Counted from the first letter of the stretch, positions 1 to 9,882 are shown. The stretch: 64,000 nucleotides of DNA from Nostoc indistinguendum CM1-VF10 (GCA_019359215.1 JAHHHS010000003.1:109434-173433); one strand, 5' to 3'. Numbers and translations are program-made. The notes: generated by a model from the sequence alone, not told the origin.

Positions 1-34
1 CTACTCCATCAAAGTATAATTTTTTTCTCTAAAA

Positions 35-49
35 TAATGATTATCATTA
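35..49. promoter_or_regulatory. Zur/Fur-like palindrome, distal site
   Basis: A 15-nt palindrome with perfect 7-nt arms (TAATGAT / ATCATTA) around one central base. It contains the TGATTATCA-type core of zinc (Zur) and iron (Fur) operators. It lies about 250 bp upstream of the COG0523 GTPase gene, the same promoter region as a second site. Which repressor binds is inferred from the downstream family, not shown by sequence. Confidence 0.55.
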
Positions 50-255
50 TAGTGGTAAGGTTGTCAAGCTACTAATCTGCGACTTACCGCAGGGTGTTAA
101 CTTGTATGCAATATTGCCAGCCAACTTTTAAATATCTATTACTTATTACAGATGCATAGAAATAAAATGTTTGGTTATTAAATTATGTGATTATTTTCCT
201 GAAACCCAAAATAATAGTAAGTTCGCACAAAAATATAAAAAGATTTATCATAGGC

Positions 256-268
256 GATAATGATTATC
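256..268. promoter_or_regulatory. Zur box, proximal site
   Basis: The sequence GATAATGATTATC is a perfect 6+1+6 palindrome matching the core of cyanobacterial Zur boxes. It ends 29 bp before the GTPase start codon, so a bound repressor would block transcription or initiation. COG0523 GTPases are common Zur targets in cyanobacteria, which favours Zur over Fur. Confidence 0.7.
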
Positions 269-297
269 CATAAGGTGAGACAAGAGGAATTTAGAGT

Positions 298-1269
298 ATG
301 GTGGCTGACGTAATCAACAATTCAGTTCCCGTTACTGTTATTACAGGCTATTTGGGAGCAGGTAAAACGACTCTACTCAATCACATCCTCACCTACGAAC
401 ACGGCAAAAAAGTTGCTGTGATTGTCAATGAATTTGGGGAAGTGGGTATTGATAATCAATTGATTATCGATGCAGATGAAGAAATATTTGAAATGAATAA
501 TGGCTGTATTTGTTGTACAGTACGCGGCGATTTAATTCGCATCATTGGCAATTTGATGAAGCGGCGCGATAAATTTGACCATTTAGTAATTGAAACAACT
601 GGATTAGCCGATCCTGCACCAGTGATTCAGACATTTTTTGTTGATGAAGATTTACAAAGCCAACTGTCTCTAGATGCGGTGGTGACAGTTGTAGATGCCA
701 AGCACATTTCGCAGCACTGGGATGCAGACGAAGCGCAAGAACAGATTGCCTTTGCCGATGTAATTTTACTTAATAAAACAGATTTGGTACCGCCAGAAGA
801 GTTGGATGAATTAGAAAAACGGATTCGGGCGATGAATGCGATCGCAAAAATTCACCGTACCCAAAATTCTGAATTAGGAATGGATGCTTTATTAGGTGTA
901 AAAGCCTTTGATTTAGATCGTGCATTAGAAATTGATCCAGATTTCTTAGGCGAAGATGCCCACGTACACGATGAAACTGTCTCTTCTGTAGCTTTAGTAG
1001 AAGCAGGTGCAGTAGATGGAGAAAAATTAAACACTTGGCTTTCCGAGTTACTGCGTACCCAAGGGCCAGATATTTTTCGGATGAAAGGCATTTTAAATAT
1101 TGCTGGAGAAGATAATCGATTTGTATTCCAAGGAGTACACATGATATTTGATGGCAAACCCGATCGCCCCTGGAAACCAAGCGAAACCCCCAAAAACGAA
1201 CTAGTCTTCATCGGGCGCAACCTTGATGCAGCCAAACTCAAGCAAGATTTTCTCGCTTGTTTAGCGTAA
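298..1269 (+). CDS. COG0523 / CobW-family zinc-related GTPase
   Basis: A 323-residue G3E P-loop GTPase of the CobW/YciC/ZNG group. Visible motifs are the Walker A GYLGAGKTT at residues 17-25, the metal-binding GCICC at about 69-73, ETTGLADP, and the guanine-specificity NKTD near 159. A short acidic and His-containing loop (DAHVHDE) precedes the C-terminal CobW domain. Members of this family are metallochaperones or zinc-allocation GTPases made under zinc limitation. The two Zur-like palindromes upstream fit this, and a cobalamin role is less likely because no cobalamin gene is nearby. The start at 298 has a GAGGA ribosome site about 10 nt upstream. The WD40 gene follows on the same strand. 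Confidence 0.88.
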   Translation: MVADVINNSVPVTVITGYLGAGKTTLLNHILTYEHGKKVAVIVNEFGEVGIDNQLIIDADEEIFEMNNGCICCTVRGDLIRIIGNLMKRRDKFDHLVIETTGLADPAPVIQTFFVDEDLQSQLSLDAVVTVVDAKHISQHWDADEAQEQIAFADVILLNKTDLVPPEELDELEKRIRAMNAIAKIHRTQNSELGMDALLGVKAFDLDRALEIDPDFLGEDAHVHDETVSSVALVEAGAVDGEKLNTWLSELLRTQGPDIFRMKGILNIAGEDNRFVFQGVHMIFDGKPDRPWKPSETPKNELVFIGRNLDAAKLKQDFLACLA

Positions 1270-1310
1270 AACAAGCTGTTCTTGGGCAGAGGAGGCAGGG
1301 GTGCAGAGCA

Positions 1311-1347
1311 GATGCCCCATGCCCCATGCCCTATGCCCCATTCCCTC
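1311..1347. repeat. Nostoc-type degenerate heptamer repeat (GCCCCAT)
   Basis: Tandem degenerate GCCCCAT/GCCCTAT units lie between the GTPase and the WD40 gene. Reading through them in frame adds a false N-terminal extension (MPHAPCPMPH) to the WD40 protein, which is why the later ATG at 1357 is preferred for that gene. Confidence 0.8.
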
Positions 1348-1356
1348 TTTACAAAT

Positions 1357-2418
1357 ATGAACACCACAACCAGCAAATCTAAGGAATTTGAACAACACTA
1401 TTCGGGGACACTTTCAGATTATGTAACTGCGATCGCTTGGTCGCCACAAGGTAAAACTTTAGCAGCAACTTCCGCCGCCGGTGAAGTAGTTCTGTGGAAT
1501 GATGGCGAACTCACAACTTTACAAACTGGTAACGGTAAATCAGTAGACTGTCTCGCATTTTCCCCAGATGGAAAATTTTTAGCGGTTGGCGGACAAGATG
1601 GACAGGTAAAAATTTGGCGCGACACTGAATTAATCGCCACCTTGGAAAATGCCCCCGCATGGGTTGACAAGCTAGCTTGGAATTACACCAGTAACCAACT
1701 AGCTTTTAGTTTGGGGCGTTACGTCCAAGTTTGGGATGCAGATACTCGTGAAATTGTCGTAACGCTGAATTTCGACAACTCTTCAGTACTGGGTATAGAT
1801 TGGCGTATTGACGGACAATACTTAGCCATTAGTGGTTATAAGGGAGTCAAAATTTGGCATAGTCAAAACTGGGATGAAGAACCATACAACCTAGATATGA
1901 CTACCGTCAGTTTAGCTATGGCTTGGTCGCCTGATGGCAAATACCTCGCTTCTGGCAACATGGATCGTAGTGTCACCGTTTTAGAATGGAACAACCCCGA
2001 CCCTTGGGTAATGCGTGGCTTCCCTGGTAAAATTCGCCAATTGGCATGGTCAGAAGCTACCACGAAACTGGGTGCGCCAATATTGGCATCTTCTAGCGTT
2101 GAAGGTATTGTGGTTTGGGAAAAGCTAGAGGATGATTCTTTAGGTTGGGAAGCGCGAGTATTAACTAATCATGTGGGTGTGATCAATGCGATCGCCTTTG
2201 CACCCAAAAGCTTCCTTCTCGCTTCTGCTGCTGCTGACGGTTGGTTGTGTTTGTGGAACAAAGCCAAAGAAGTATCCCAAATTATCACAGGTGTCTCAGC
2301 AGGATTTTCCACCCTAGCTTGGCATCCCCAAGGCAAGTTACTGGCCGCAGGGGGTGAACAGGGCGAATTACTTGTATGGTCAAAGGTTTTGCGGGGTCAA
2401 GGATTTGGGCGTAGTTAA
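1357..2418 (+). CDS. WD40 repeat protein
   Basis: About 353 residues forming a probable beta-propeller. Repeats with the SPDG-x-LA-x-G...W pattern recur every ~42 residues, for example AFSPDGKFLAVGGQDG and AWSPDGKYLASGN. There is no kinase or membrane segment, so it looks like a stand-alone cytoplasmic scaffold. The ATG at 1357 is chosen over an upstream in-frame start because the extension is encoded by heptamer repeat. It lies 87 bp after the COG0523 GTPase on the same strand, suggesting cotranscription and a possible link to metal homeostasis. Its exact function is unknown. Confidence 0.85.
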   Translation: MNTTTSKSKEFEQHYSGTLSDYVTAIAWSPQGKTLAATSAAGEVVLWNDGELTTLQTGNGKSVDCLAFSPDGKFLAVGGQDGQVKIWRDTELIATLENAPAWVDKLAWNYTSNQLAFSLGRYVQVWDADTREIVVTLNFDNSSVLGIDWRIDGQYLAISGYKGVKIWHSQNWDEEPYNLDMTTVSLAMAWSPDGKYLASGNMDRSVTVLEWNNPDPWVMRGFPGKIRQLAWSEATTKLGAPILASSSVEGIVVWEKLEDDSLGWEARVLTNHVGVINAIAFAPKSFLLASAAADGWLCLWNKAKEVSQIITGVSAGFSTLAWHPQGKLLAAGGEQGELLVWSKVLRGQGFGRS

Positions 2419-2496
2419 GCAATACTTGGTAATTAAAATTGAAGGTGGGCAATTTATTAGCTATGCTGTATCAGCAAAGCTATCTTTGTGTGAATT

Positions 2497-2769
2497 ATGA
2501 ACATAGTCAAACTGATTTTACTTGCCTGTCCCGCATTTCTAGTATCCATGCTGCTGGTAGTCAATCCAGCACACGCATCCAGCCTGAAATCTGAATATGC
2601 TACACAAATTATTACGGTAGCATCTACACAACAAATTCCTGAACTGGCAACACCAAAGTTTAATCAAACATCTAATCCGATTATTGATCAACTTGGTTGC
2701 AATTGTGCCAACTGTGTTCAGTCTAAATTTCAGTCCCTACAAGGCAAGCTGCCATCTGTTGGTTTTTAA
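2497..2769 (+). CDS. Small secreted Cys-rich protein, function unknown
   Basis: A 90-residue protein with a clear N-terminal signal sequence (K5 followed by a hydrophobic stretch, then PAHAS as the likely cleavage site near residue 28). The mature part is about 60 residues and ends in a compact cysteine motif, GCNCANC, near residues 76-82, followed by a short amphipathic tail. The CxCxxC spacing could bind a metal or form disulfides. I do not recognise the family. It follows the GTPase and WD40 genes on the same strand with a gap of 78 bp, so zinc-linked regulation is possible, though no Zur-like box is seen directly upstream. Confidence 0.6.
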   Translation: MNIVKLILLACPAFLVSMLLVVNPAHASSLKSEYATQIITVASTQQIPELATPKFNQTSNPIIDQLGCNCANCVQSKFQSLQGKLPSVGF

Positions 2770-3109
2770 TAAACTTAGGAATTATGAATATTGTAGGGGC
2801 ACAGCAATGCTATGCCCTTATTAATTTTATGAGCTTTTTGTCCGTGGCGATCGCCCACGGCACGCACTTGTTGCGGCATGATTATTTATGATATTCGCTA
2901 AAGGTCACGCCTGAAAAACAAAGTAGGAAAGTTGTTAGGTAAATTCTTAGATACGGAGAAAACTGCTGGTAAGTCAGTAAAGTTGGTGCGATTGGCATCT
3001 GCACCCAAGCTGTTAAGCTCTTGTTAAAAGAGCTAGTCTGGGGATTAGAAAACTTGCTAGAGTGAACAGAGTTAGCCTTAATGTCTAATCCCCAAAACCT
3101 ATACATCTC
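2770..3109. other. Intergenic region with two small inverted repeats
   Basis: This 340-bp gap before ndhB holds an imperfect hairpin at about 2795-2818 (GGGGCA...TGCCC), of a type often scattered in Nostoc genomes, and a HIP1-centred inverted repeat at 2842-2860 (CCGTGG around CGATCGC then CCACGG). No gene was found. The AT-rich half next to 3110 presumably carries the ndhB promoter. Confidence 0.5.
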
Positions 3110-4714
3110 ATGGATTTTGCTAATATTGCATCCCAGCTAAACGCTGGAACGATTTTGCCAGAGGGGATTGTTATTCTCACCCTCTTGGGGGTTTTGATTG
3201 TTGATTTGATTTTGGGGCGTACATCCGCGCGCTGGATTGGATATCTAGCGATCGCAGGTTTATTTGCTTCGATTGTCGCCCTATATTTTCAATGGGACTC
3301 TCCTAATCCCATTGGTTTTACCGGTAGCTTTAATAGTGATGACCTGAGTATCGTCTTTCGCGGTATTATTGCCTTGTCTGCGATCGCGACTATACTAATG
3401 TCAATTCGCTACGTTGAGCAGAGCGGCACCGCTTTAGCCGAATTCATCGCTATTTTGCTGAGTGCTACTTTGGGAGGGATGTTTTTATCCGGGGCTAGTG
3501 AGTTGGTGATGATTTTCATCTCCCTAGAAACCCTGAGTATCTCCTCTTACTTGTTGACAGGATATACCAAGCGTGACCCCCGTTCTAATGAAGCGGCGCT
3601 GAAATACTTGTTAATTGGAGCTTCCAGTACAGCAATCTTTTTGTACGGGGTATCACTACTGTATGGACTATCTGGAGGACAAACTGAACTAAGTGCGATC
3701 GCTAATGGCATTGCCACAGCTAAAGTCGGACAATCTTTAGGTTTAGTGATTGCCCTGGTTTTTGCGATCGCAGGTATTGGCTTCAAAATCTCCGCCGCAC
3801 CCTTCCACCAGTGGACACCAGACGTTTATGAAGGCGCTCCCACCCCAGTCATCGCCTTTTTATCTGTCGGTTCCAAAGCAGCTGGGTTTGCCCTAGCCAT
3901 CCGCTTGCTAACAACAGCCTTCCCTCTTGTTGCTGATGAGTGGAGATTTGTCTTCACTGCTCTGGCCGTTCTTAGCATGATCTTGGGTAACGTAGTCGCT
4001 CTAGCTCAAACCACCATGAAACGGATGCTAGCTTATTCATCCATTGCCCAAGCTGGGTTTGTGATGATTGGCTTAATTGCTGGTACACAGGCAGGGTATG
4101 CCAGTATGATATTTTACTTACTGGTTTACCTGTTCATGAACCTGTGTGGCTTTACCTGCATCATCCTATTTTCACTGCGGACAGGAACCGACCAGATTGC
4201 CGAATACTCTGGCTTATATCAAAAAGATCCACTCCTAACACTGGGATTGAGTATCTCCCTGCTTTCCCTGGGTGGTATTCCACCATTGGCTGGGTTTTTC
4301 GGTAAAATTTACTTATTCTGGGCTGGTTGGCAAGCAGGTCTTTATTGGTTAGTCTTGCTGGGCTTAGTTACCACTGTCGTCTCCATCTACTACTACATTC
4401 GTGTAGTCAAAATGATGGTAGTCAAAGAACCCCATGAAATGTCCGACTCGGTGAAGAATTATCCACAAGTGCGTTGGGATTTGCCTGGGCTAAGACCTTT
4501 GCAGGTCGGGTTGGTGGTAACATTAATTGCCACTTCCATAGCAGGGATTTTGTCAAATCCACTGTTTACATTGGCGAACAATTCCATCTCCAATACCCCA
4601 ATTTTGCAAGCAACAATCAACACTAATGTAAAAGCAGAAAATCCACTGCTTTTACCAAAGTTAGATTCGGTTAGTCAGTCTCAACCCTCAGTTGATTCTA
4701 CCGCTAAGATTTAA
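3110..4714 (+). CDS. ndhB: NAD(P)H-quinone oxidoreductase subunit 2 (NdhB)
   Basis: A 534-residue integral membrane protein of the antiporter-like NuoN/NdhB family, a subunit of the thylakoid NDH-1 complexes used in respiration, cyclic electron flow and CO2 uptake. The N-terminus ([19 protein letters not shown]) is the standard cyanobacterial NdhB start. Some 14 hydrophobic helices are visible, with the conserved [14 protein letters not shown] segment near residue 223 and a proton-path lysine in it. The C-terminal 40 residues are hydrophilic. It is monocistronic, ending in a strong terminator hairpin. Confidence 0.97.
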   Translation: MDFANIASQLNAGTILPEGIVILTLLGVLIVDLILGRTSARWIGYLAIAGLFASIVALYFQWDSPNPIGFTGSFNSDDLSIVFRGIIALSAIATILMSIRYVEQSGTALAEFIAILLSATLGGMFLSGASELVMIFISLETLSISSYLLTGYTKRDPRSNEAALKYLLIGASSTAIFLYGVSLLYGLSGGQTELSAIANGIATAKVGQSLGLVIALVFAIAGIGFKISAAPFHQWTPDVYEGAPTPVIAFLSVGSKAAGFALAIRLLTTAFPLVADEWRFVFTALAVLSMILGNVVALAQTTMKRMLAYSSIAQAGFVMIGLIAGTQAGYASMIFYLLVYLFMNLCGFTCIILFSLRTGTDQIAEYSGLYQKDPLLTLGLSISLLSLGGIPPLAGFFGKIYLFWAGWQAGLYWLVLLGLVTTVVSIYYYIRVVKMMVVKEPHEMSDSVKNYPQVRWDLPGLRPLQVGLVVTLIATSIAGILSNPLFTLANNSISNTPILQATINTNVKAENPLLLPKLDSVSQSQPSVDSTAKI

Positions 4715-4744
4715 CCGAGTCTCATCTAAAACTTCTATTTAAAG

Positions 4745-4778
4745 AAACGCCTGTCTGCTCATTAGCAGACAGGCGTTT
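4745..4778 (+). terminator. Rho-independent-type terminator of ndhB
   Basis: A perfect 14-bp stem (AAACGCCTGTCTGC paired with GCAGACAGGCGTTT) with a 6-nt loop lies 30 bp after the ndhB stop and is followed by a T-rich stretch. It is symmetrical enough to act for transcripts from the other side too. Confidence 0.85.
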
Positions 4779-4849
4779 GTTATATCTTTTAACTAACATA
4801 TAATCCAATACGCTTGGGTTAAGCATTTCTTTCTTCTCTTTACGTCCTT

Positions 4850-4894
4850 CTCTTCTCTACGAGAGGCTGCGCCAACGAGACGCTGCGCGAAGGA
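4850..4894. repeat. STRR-like Nostoc interspersed repeat
   Basis: The segment around TACGAGAGGCTGCGCCAACG then AGACGCTGCGCGAAGG carries two imperfect copies of a GAGRCGCTGCGC unit. Similar units are dispersed through Nostoc genomes, and a related block occurs near 58640-58730. Confidence 0.6.
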
Positions 4895-4977
4895 AAGAAA
4901 TAAGAAAGAAATATATAATTTTCATAAATGATTGAGGACTGCTATATATAAATATAACTATTACTAATAGCTCATTA

Positions 4978-5664
4978 TTATATTAATTTTGAGAAAAATA
5001 TTATAACAATTTCTTGAATGCGCTCTGTTCCTACTGTCATTGACTCGAAAAGTCTAGTTATGTCTTGAAACAGAAAATCTAAGTCTATTTCTTCTACTTG
5101 CTCTTGGATTTCTGGCGGAGTATTTGGAAAAACCTGTTGATACACTTGCACTAATTTCAGTAAATCCTGAGTATATTTATGGGCGTGGTAAAGGTTCCCA
5201 TAAATAAAACTGACAGGGTTATTAATTTCATGGGCAATACCAGCGACCATCTGGCCTAAACTAGACATCTTCTCAGCCTGGATAAGCTTGGTTTGGGTAA
5301 GTTGTAGTTCGTTTAATGTTTCTTGTAAAGCAGTTGTACGTTCCTCAACCCGAATTTCTAGCTTTTGATTCGCTTTCTTGAGCGCTTCCTCCGCCTGTTT
5401 TCGTCTCTGAATTTCTTTTGCTAACTCATCGATTTTCTCGTTCAGGAGGACGAAATTACTGCTGGCTAAAGTTCTGTTTTCCAAGCGTAAGAGAATTAAA
5501 GCTGAAGATTCAGGAGACCAAGGTTGAATAACGGCTCCTTGGCTACGACATATTAAGGTTTGTTCATCATTCTTTCGTAAAGTCAAAGAGCCAATAACCA
5601 TTGCCCTGCTACTTGAACAAGCTTGCAGGTACTTTACAACATCGTTAGCAGACTCAGTTACAAA
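4978..5664 (-). pseudogene. Histidine kinase fragment, truncated at both ends
   Basis: The open frame runs from a TAG at 5665-5667 to the stop at 4978. It encodes the end of a PAS-like sensor segment ([13 protein letters not shown]...), a coiled coil (residues ~55-110 from the ATG at 5601) and a dimerisation H-box, [16 protein letters not shown]. The frame then leaves family sequence after ERIQEIV, where related kinases continue with a LSLRNFSRLDE-type segment, and no ATP-binding domain follows. Without HATPase the product could not autophosphorylate. It lies just downstream of a second damaged kinase on the same strand. Confidence 0.75.
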
Positions 5665-5733
5665 CTACGCATAAATCTGCCTGCTCGCAATCAAGCTTAA
5701 ACATAAATTTATTTATATGGATAGGTGTTTTTT

Positions 5734-6852
5734 CTATGATTTTTCAATTGGAAGCTTAATAATAAACTCTGAACCTTGTCCGGGTGCTGAATTTACCTCC
5801 AAAGTCCCACCATGTTTTTCGACAACAATTTGACGAGCAATTGATAATCCTAACCCTGTCCCTTGGCCTACAGGCTTAGTGGTAAATAAATGGTCAAAAA
5901 TTTTTTGCTGCACATCAGTCGGCATTCCCACCCCATTATCTTTAATACAAATCAGAATGTGATTTTTGTTTTCGCTAAGGCTAGTCTGAATCAAAACTTG
6001 GTTGGGATTTGCTTCGATTTCAATATAGGTGCGTCCTACATTAGACTCCTCTAAAGCATCAATAGCATTAGCTAATAAATTCATAAATACCTGATTTAAC
6101 TGTCCGATAAAACATTCTAATTCTGGCAAATTATCGTAATCTCTAATTACCTGAATATCGGGGCGATCCTCGGATGCTTTTAATCGGTGTTTGAGAATCA
6201 CGATTGTACTATCGATGCCATCATGAATGTTGTCTTGGAAATATGCTGAAGCGTGTCCGAGATTGCCATGAATGAAACCAACAGGATTATTAATTTCATG
6301 AGTAAGTCCTGCTACTAATTGACCAAGAGCAGACATTTTTTCTGTCTGTACAAGCTGTAGTTGAGACTCTTGTAAGTCTTTTAATGCCCTAGACAACGCT
6401 CCTGTCCTTTCTGTAACTCGTTTTTCTAAAGTTTTTGTGAGATTTCGTAATTGAAGATGGGTTTTAATTCTAGCTAATAATTCTTCTTCATGAAAGGGCT
6501 TAGTAATGTAATCAACGGCTCCTATATTTAGTCCCTTTACCTTACTATCAGTGTCACAATTGGCAGTCATAAAAATTACTGGAATGTCACAACTAGCTGA
6601 ATTATTTTTCAGCCTTTTACAGGTTTCAAACCCATCTATTCCAGGCATCATTACATCTAATAAAATTAAATCAGGTAATCTCCGCTCAACCTGTTTAATT
6701 GCCCTCTCTCCAGTGGTTTATGTAGTAACTTCAAAACCTACTTTCGTTAATATATCAAAGACAATTTCTAAATTTGTTGTAGTATCATCTACTACTAAAA
6801 TTGAATTGTCTTCTGGTACATAAAGCATTTGTATATTTTGCTTGTAATTCAT
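5734..6852 (-). pseudogene. Response regulator-histidine kinase with in-frame stop and internal deletion
   Basis: One reading frame runs from ATG 6852 to the stop at 5734 but has a TAA at 6718-6720 (codon 45). Before it: the start of a receiver domain (SILVVDD). After it: the receiver continues with the phosphoacceptor LLDVMMPGIDG, FMTAN and ITKPF, then a coiled coil, an H-box (GLTHEINNPVGFIHGN) and a full HATPase with N, DNGVGMP and GTGLGLS boxes. About 70 residues of the dimerisation domain and linker are missing in frame between GNLGHASAYFQD and NIHDGIDST, judged against the intact pattern seen in the kinase at 9989-15607. Restart at the ATG at 6651 would give a 305-residue protein without the phosphoacceptor Asp. 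Confidence 0.8.
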
Positions 6853-7697
6853 GTATTTAAATTAATTTGGCTCCTTGTTGCTTGTTCAATATTCACTCTG
6901 CGATTGCAGCTAAGTCACCTCTATGTTATCAGTGGACTTACAGACGAATTTTTCGTCTGACAATCCTATAGTTCCCAAAACTCTGATAACAACAACATTT
7001 TTACGCTAAATTGTTCTATGTGATTGGAAGAGCGATCGTTACAGGATGGGAATAACCACTAAATCTTTACTTTTACTAGAGTGAAGCATCTTCTTTTATG
7101 AAGGCGATCGCTCTGAAATTAGTCATTATTACCGTTGTATTTTTATAAAAGTGCCGCTAGCTCAGAAAAATATTGTGATGCCTTAGATTAACTTTTTAAG
7201 TTAGTCAACCGTATTTATTACTGAGCCGATAAAATTATAACTGTTATTATAAAAAATTTATAATTCAGGATAATTCCGGTTACTTTCATAAAAATATTGT
7301 TGAACAATAACTAGATAAGTTCTGAAATATTCATCTAGAAATCCTGCCTAGTGCTGAAAAATATTTCAGATAAAATTATGATAGAACTGGATTTTTACGA
7401 AAATCAAATTAGATCCCTATATATATTTACGCAACCATAATAAAAACGTAAATATAATATAATTTACTACTGTAAAAAATGTGGATTATAGAGGATTTTA
7501 TGACAGGGTAAGCGCATCTCAAACCCTATTGACAAGGTAGTTTTGGGGTTTACCCAAAGCACAAATAAGTTCAAAATTACTACACTGAGCCAAGGGGTGG
7601 GATTGACATTTTAGTCTTTATATGGTCAAAAAACATAAAAAGCTATTTGAACTATGTTTTTTCAATCATTTACGACAATTCGTCCTACTTTGAATGA
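6853..7697. other. Gene-free AT-rich region
   Basis: About 850 bp without a convincing gene. It contains a small hairpin at 6941-6959 (CAGACGAA, TTT loop, TTCGTCTG). The missing N-terminal half of the terpene synthase that follows is not found here in any frame I read, so it was deleted or replaced rather than merely frameshifted. Confidence 0.5.
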
Positions 7698-8399
7698 GAA
7701 ATTAATATATGGTTCGATCATTTCATCTGTACCTTTGAGGAATGGTTACAGGGATGTATCGATGAAGCAACCATCCGCGCACGGGGAATCGTACCAGATA
7801 TTGACACTTATATAGTGACACGTAAATCAAGTATAGGTGTTGATACTTTTTTGGCATTAACTGAATTTTGCCATAGTTTAATTATTCCCGATTTTTTACG
7901 AAAACATGAAACACTTACCAGACTAAAATTCCTTACAGGACATATTATCGCTTGTTGTAATAATATGTTTTCTGCATCTAGAGAAATGTCAAGTGGTGAT
8001 GTTAATAATTTAGTAGTGATACTGCATTATCAACAGCAGATTCCTATAAACCAGGCAATTAATCGTGTAGTACAAATGCACAATACAGCTATACAACTAA
8101 TGATGGATTTAGAAACATCTATTCCCCAATTTGGAGAAGAAGTAGATGCTGAAGTTGCAAAATTTATATTAGGAATGCACGCTTGGATACGTAGTAACCA
8201 TGATTGGTATTCCCTGACAGGTCGTTACCAAAGTTTAGAAGGGCTGGAAATAACACAAAATCACGGTGTTGCTGATTTTGAGTATGATTTATGTAGAGAA
8301 AATTTAGAAATTATCTCTAGAGAAAAGCTTAGAAATTGGATGTTTACAAATTCATATTTAATTTCAGAAACGCTAAATCAGGATATGGTAAATTCCTAA
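7698..8399 (+). pseudogene. Class I terpene synthase, C-terminal half only
   Basis: The frame is open from just after a TGA at 7695-7697 and has a possible GTG start at 7815 (194 residues). It matches the C-terminal half of bacterial sesquiterpene cyclases: the WFDHF...EEWLQGCIDEATIR helix, RGIVPDIDTYIVTR, the metal-binding NSE triad as NNMFSASRE, and the late WIRSNHDWYSLTGRY motif. The usual protein is ~320-340 residues; the first half with the Asp-rich DDxxD metal site is absent, so catalysis is unlikely. The second residue of the triad region (NN instead of ND) is also unusual. The P450 follows 30 bp downstream, as in Nostoc terpene mini-clusters. Confidence 0.75.
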
Positions 8400-8429
8400 G
8401 CTCGACTTTATCCGATTCAAAAAAATTAA

Positions 8430-9821
8430 ATGCCATTACCCCATCTTCTTAAAACCCCCTCTGTGCTACAAAAGCTTCAATGGGTTACTGACCCTGTAGG
8501 CTATATGGAAAAGGCAAGTCAGCAATATCCTGATATTTTTACTGGCAGGATAATTGGTTTTGGAGATACTGTAGTATTCGTGAACCATCCCCAGGCAATC
8601 CAAGAAATTTTAACCAATGATAGAAAAAAATTTAGAGCTGTCGGTACGCTCAACAGAATTACACAACCTTTCATAGGAGACTATTCAGTTGTCACATTAG
8701 AAGGCGATCGCCACAAACGGGAGCGACAACTGCTCATGCCATCTTTTCATGGAGAACGTATCCAAGCTTACGGTCAGCTAATCTGTAATCTGACTGAACA
8801 AGCCTTTAGTCAGTTACCTCTAGATAAGCCCTTCTTAGCTCGTAATTTAACACAGGAAATATCCCTACAAGTCATATTGCAGACTGTCTTTGGTTTGTAT
8901 GAGGGAAAGAGATTTCAACAACTTAAGCATCTGCTGCCGTTGCTGATGGATCTTTTTCGCTCACCTTTGACTTCTATTTCATTTTTCTTCTCATCCTTGC
9001 AGAAAGATTTAGGAGCTTGGAGTCCTTGGGGAAAGTTTCTGCGTGATCGGCAGACAATTGATGAATTGCTCTACGCTGAAATCGCCGAACGCCGGCAACA
9101 AACAGATTCAGGATGCATTGATATCCTCTCCTTGCTGATATCATCTCGGGATGAAGTCGGTCAACTGATGACTGAGCAGGAATTGCACGATCAGTTGATG
9201 GTCTTGATACTTGCCGGTTATGAAACTACAGCATCGGCAATGGCTTGGGGATTATACTGGATTCACCAAAAGCCTTTAGTCCGTGAAAAACTGCTCCAAG
9301 AACTGGACACTCTTGGTGATTCCCCAGATCCCATGAGCATTTCCAGGCTGCCATATTTGGGTGCTGTCTGCAATGAAACCTTGCGAATCCACCCGGTTAT
9401 AATGTTCTCTTTTCCCAGAGTAGTACAAGAACCTGTTGAACTATTGGGACATTCTTTAGAGCCTGGGACTGTATTGCTTCCCAATATTTATCTCACTCAT
9501 CAGCGTGAGGATTTATATCCTCAACCTAAGGAGTTTCAACCAGAGCGCTTTCTAAAACACCAATTTTCTCCCTATGAATTTCTGCCCTTTGGTGGCGGTG
9601 TCCGTCGTTGTCTTGGTGAAACTTTGGCTATATTCCAAATGAAGTTAGTATTAGCAACAGCCTTGTCACGCTATGAGTTTGCGTTAGTTGATCAACGACC
9701 AGAGCGACCTCAGCGCCGAGGCCTTACCCTTGCCCCGGCAAGCGGAGTCAAGATGGTAATTACAGGACGCCGTGTGCGTCAAGAGCCTTTAGTGAATATG
9801 ACAACTACACCCGTATACTAA
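8430..9821 (+). CDS. Cytochrome P450, CYP110-like
   Basis: A complete 463-residue P450. The I-helix oxygen-activation motif AGYETT is at 262-267, the K-helix ETLR at 316-319, and the heme-binding FGGGVRRCLGE places the ligand at Cys394. The length and the soluble N-terminus without a membrane anchor fit the cyanobacterial CYP110 family, some members of which oxidise sesquiterpenes made by an adjacent cyclase. Here the cyclase immediately upstream is truncated, so the native substrate may no longer be made by its partner. The reading frame is clean. A redox partner is not encoded nearby. Confidence 0.92.
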   Translation: MPLPHLLKTPSVLQKLQWVTDPVGYMEKASQQYPDIFTGRIIGFGDTVVFVNHPQAIQEILTNDRKKFRAVGTLNRITQPFIGDYSVVTLEGDRHKRERQLLMPSFHGERIQAYGQLICNLTEQAFSQLPLDKPFLARNLTQEISLQVILQTVFGLYEGKRFQQLKHLLPLLMDLFRSPLTSISFFFSSLQKDLGAWSPWGKFLRDRQTIDELLYAEIAERRQQTDSGCIDILSLLISSRDEVGQLMTEQELHDQLMVLILAGYETTASAMAWGLYWIHQKPLVREKLLQELDTLGDSPDPMSISRLPYLGAVCNETLRIHPVIMFSFPRVVQEPVELLGHSLEPGTVLLPNIYLTHQREDLYPQPKEFQPERFLKHQFSPYEFLPFGGGVRRCLGETLAIFQMKLVLATALSRYEFALVDQRPERPQRRGLTLAPASGVKMVITGRRVRQEPLVNMTTTPVY

Positions 9822-9853
9822 TAGCTTGTTAGAGTTGTTTTAATGAGTATTAT

Positions 9854-9882
9854 AAACCCAGCTTTTGTGAAAAGCTGGGTTT
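9854..9882. terminator. Terminator after the P450 gene
   Basis: A perfect 13-bp stem (AAACCCAGCTTTT / AAAAGCTGGGTTT) with a GTG loop, followed by a T-run, lies 32 bp after the P450 stop and between convergent genes. It can serve both directions. Confidence 0.88.

Noticed and set aside
7140..7175. GCTAGCTCAG near 7155, resembling a tRNA D-arm
   Set aside because: No acceptor stem, anticodon arm or TTC loop can be folded around it.
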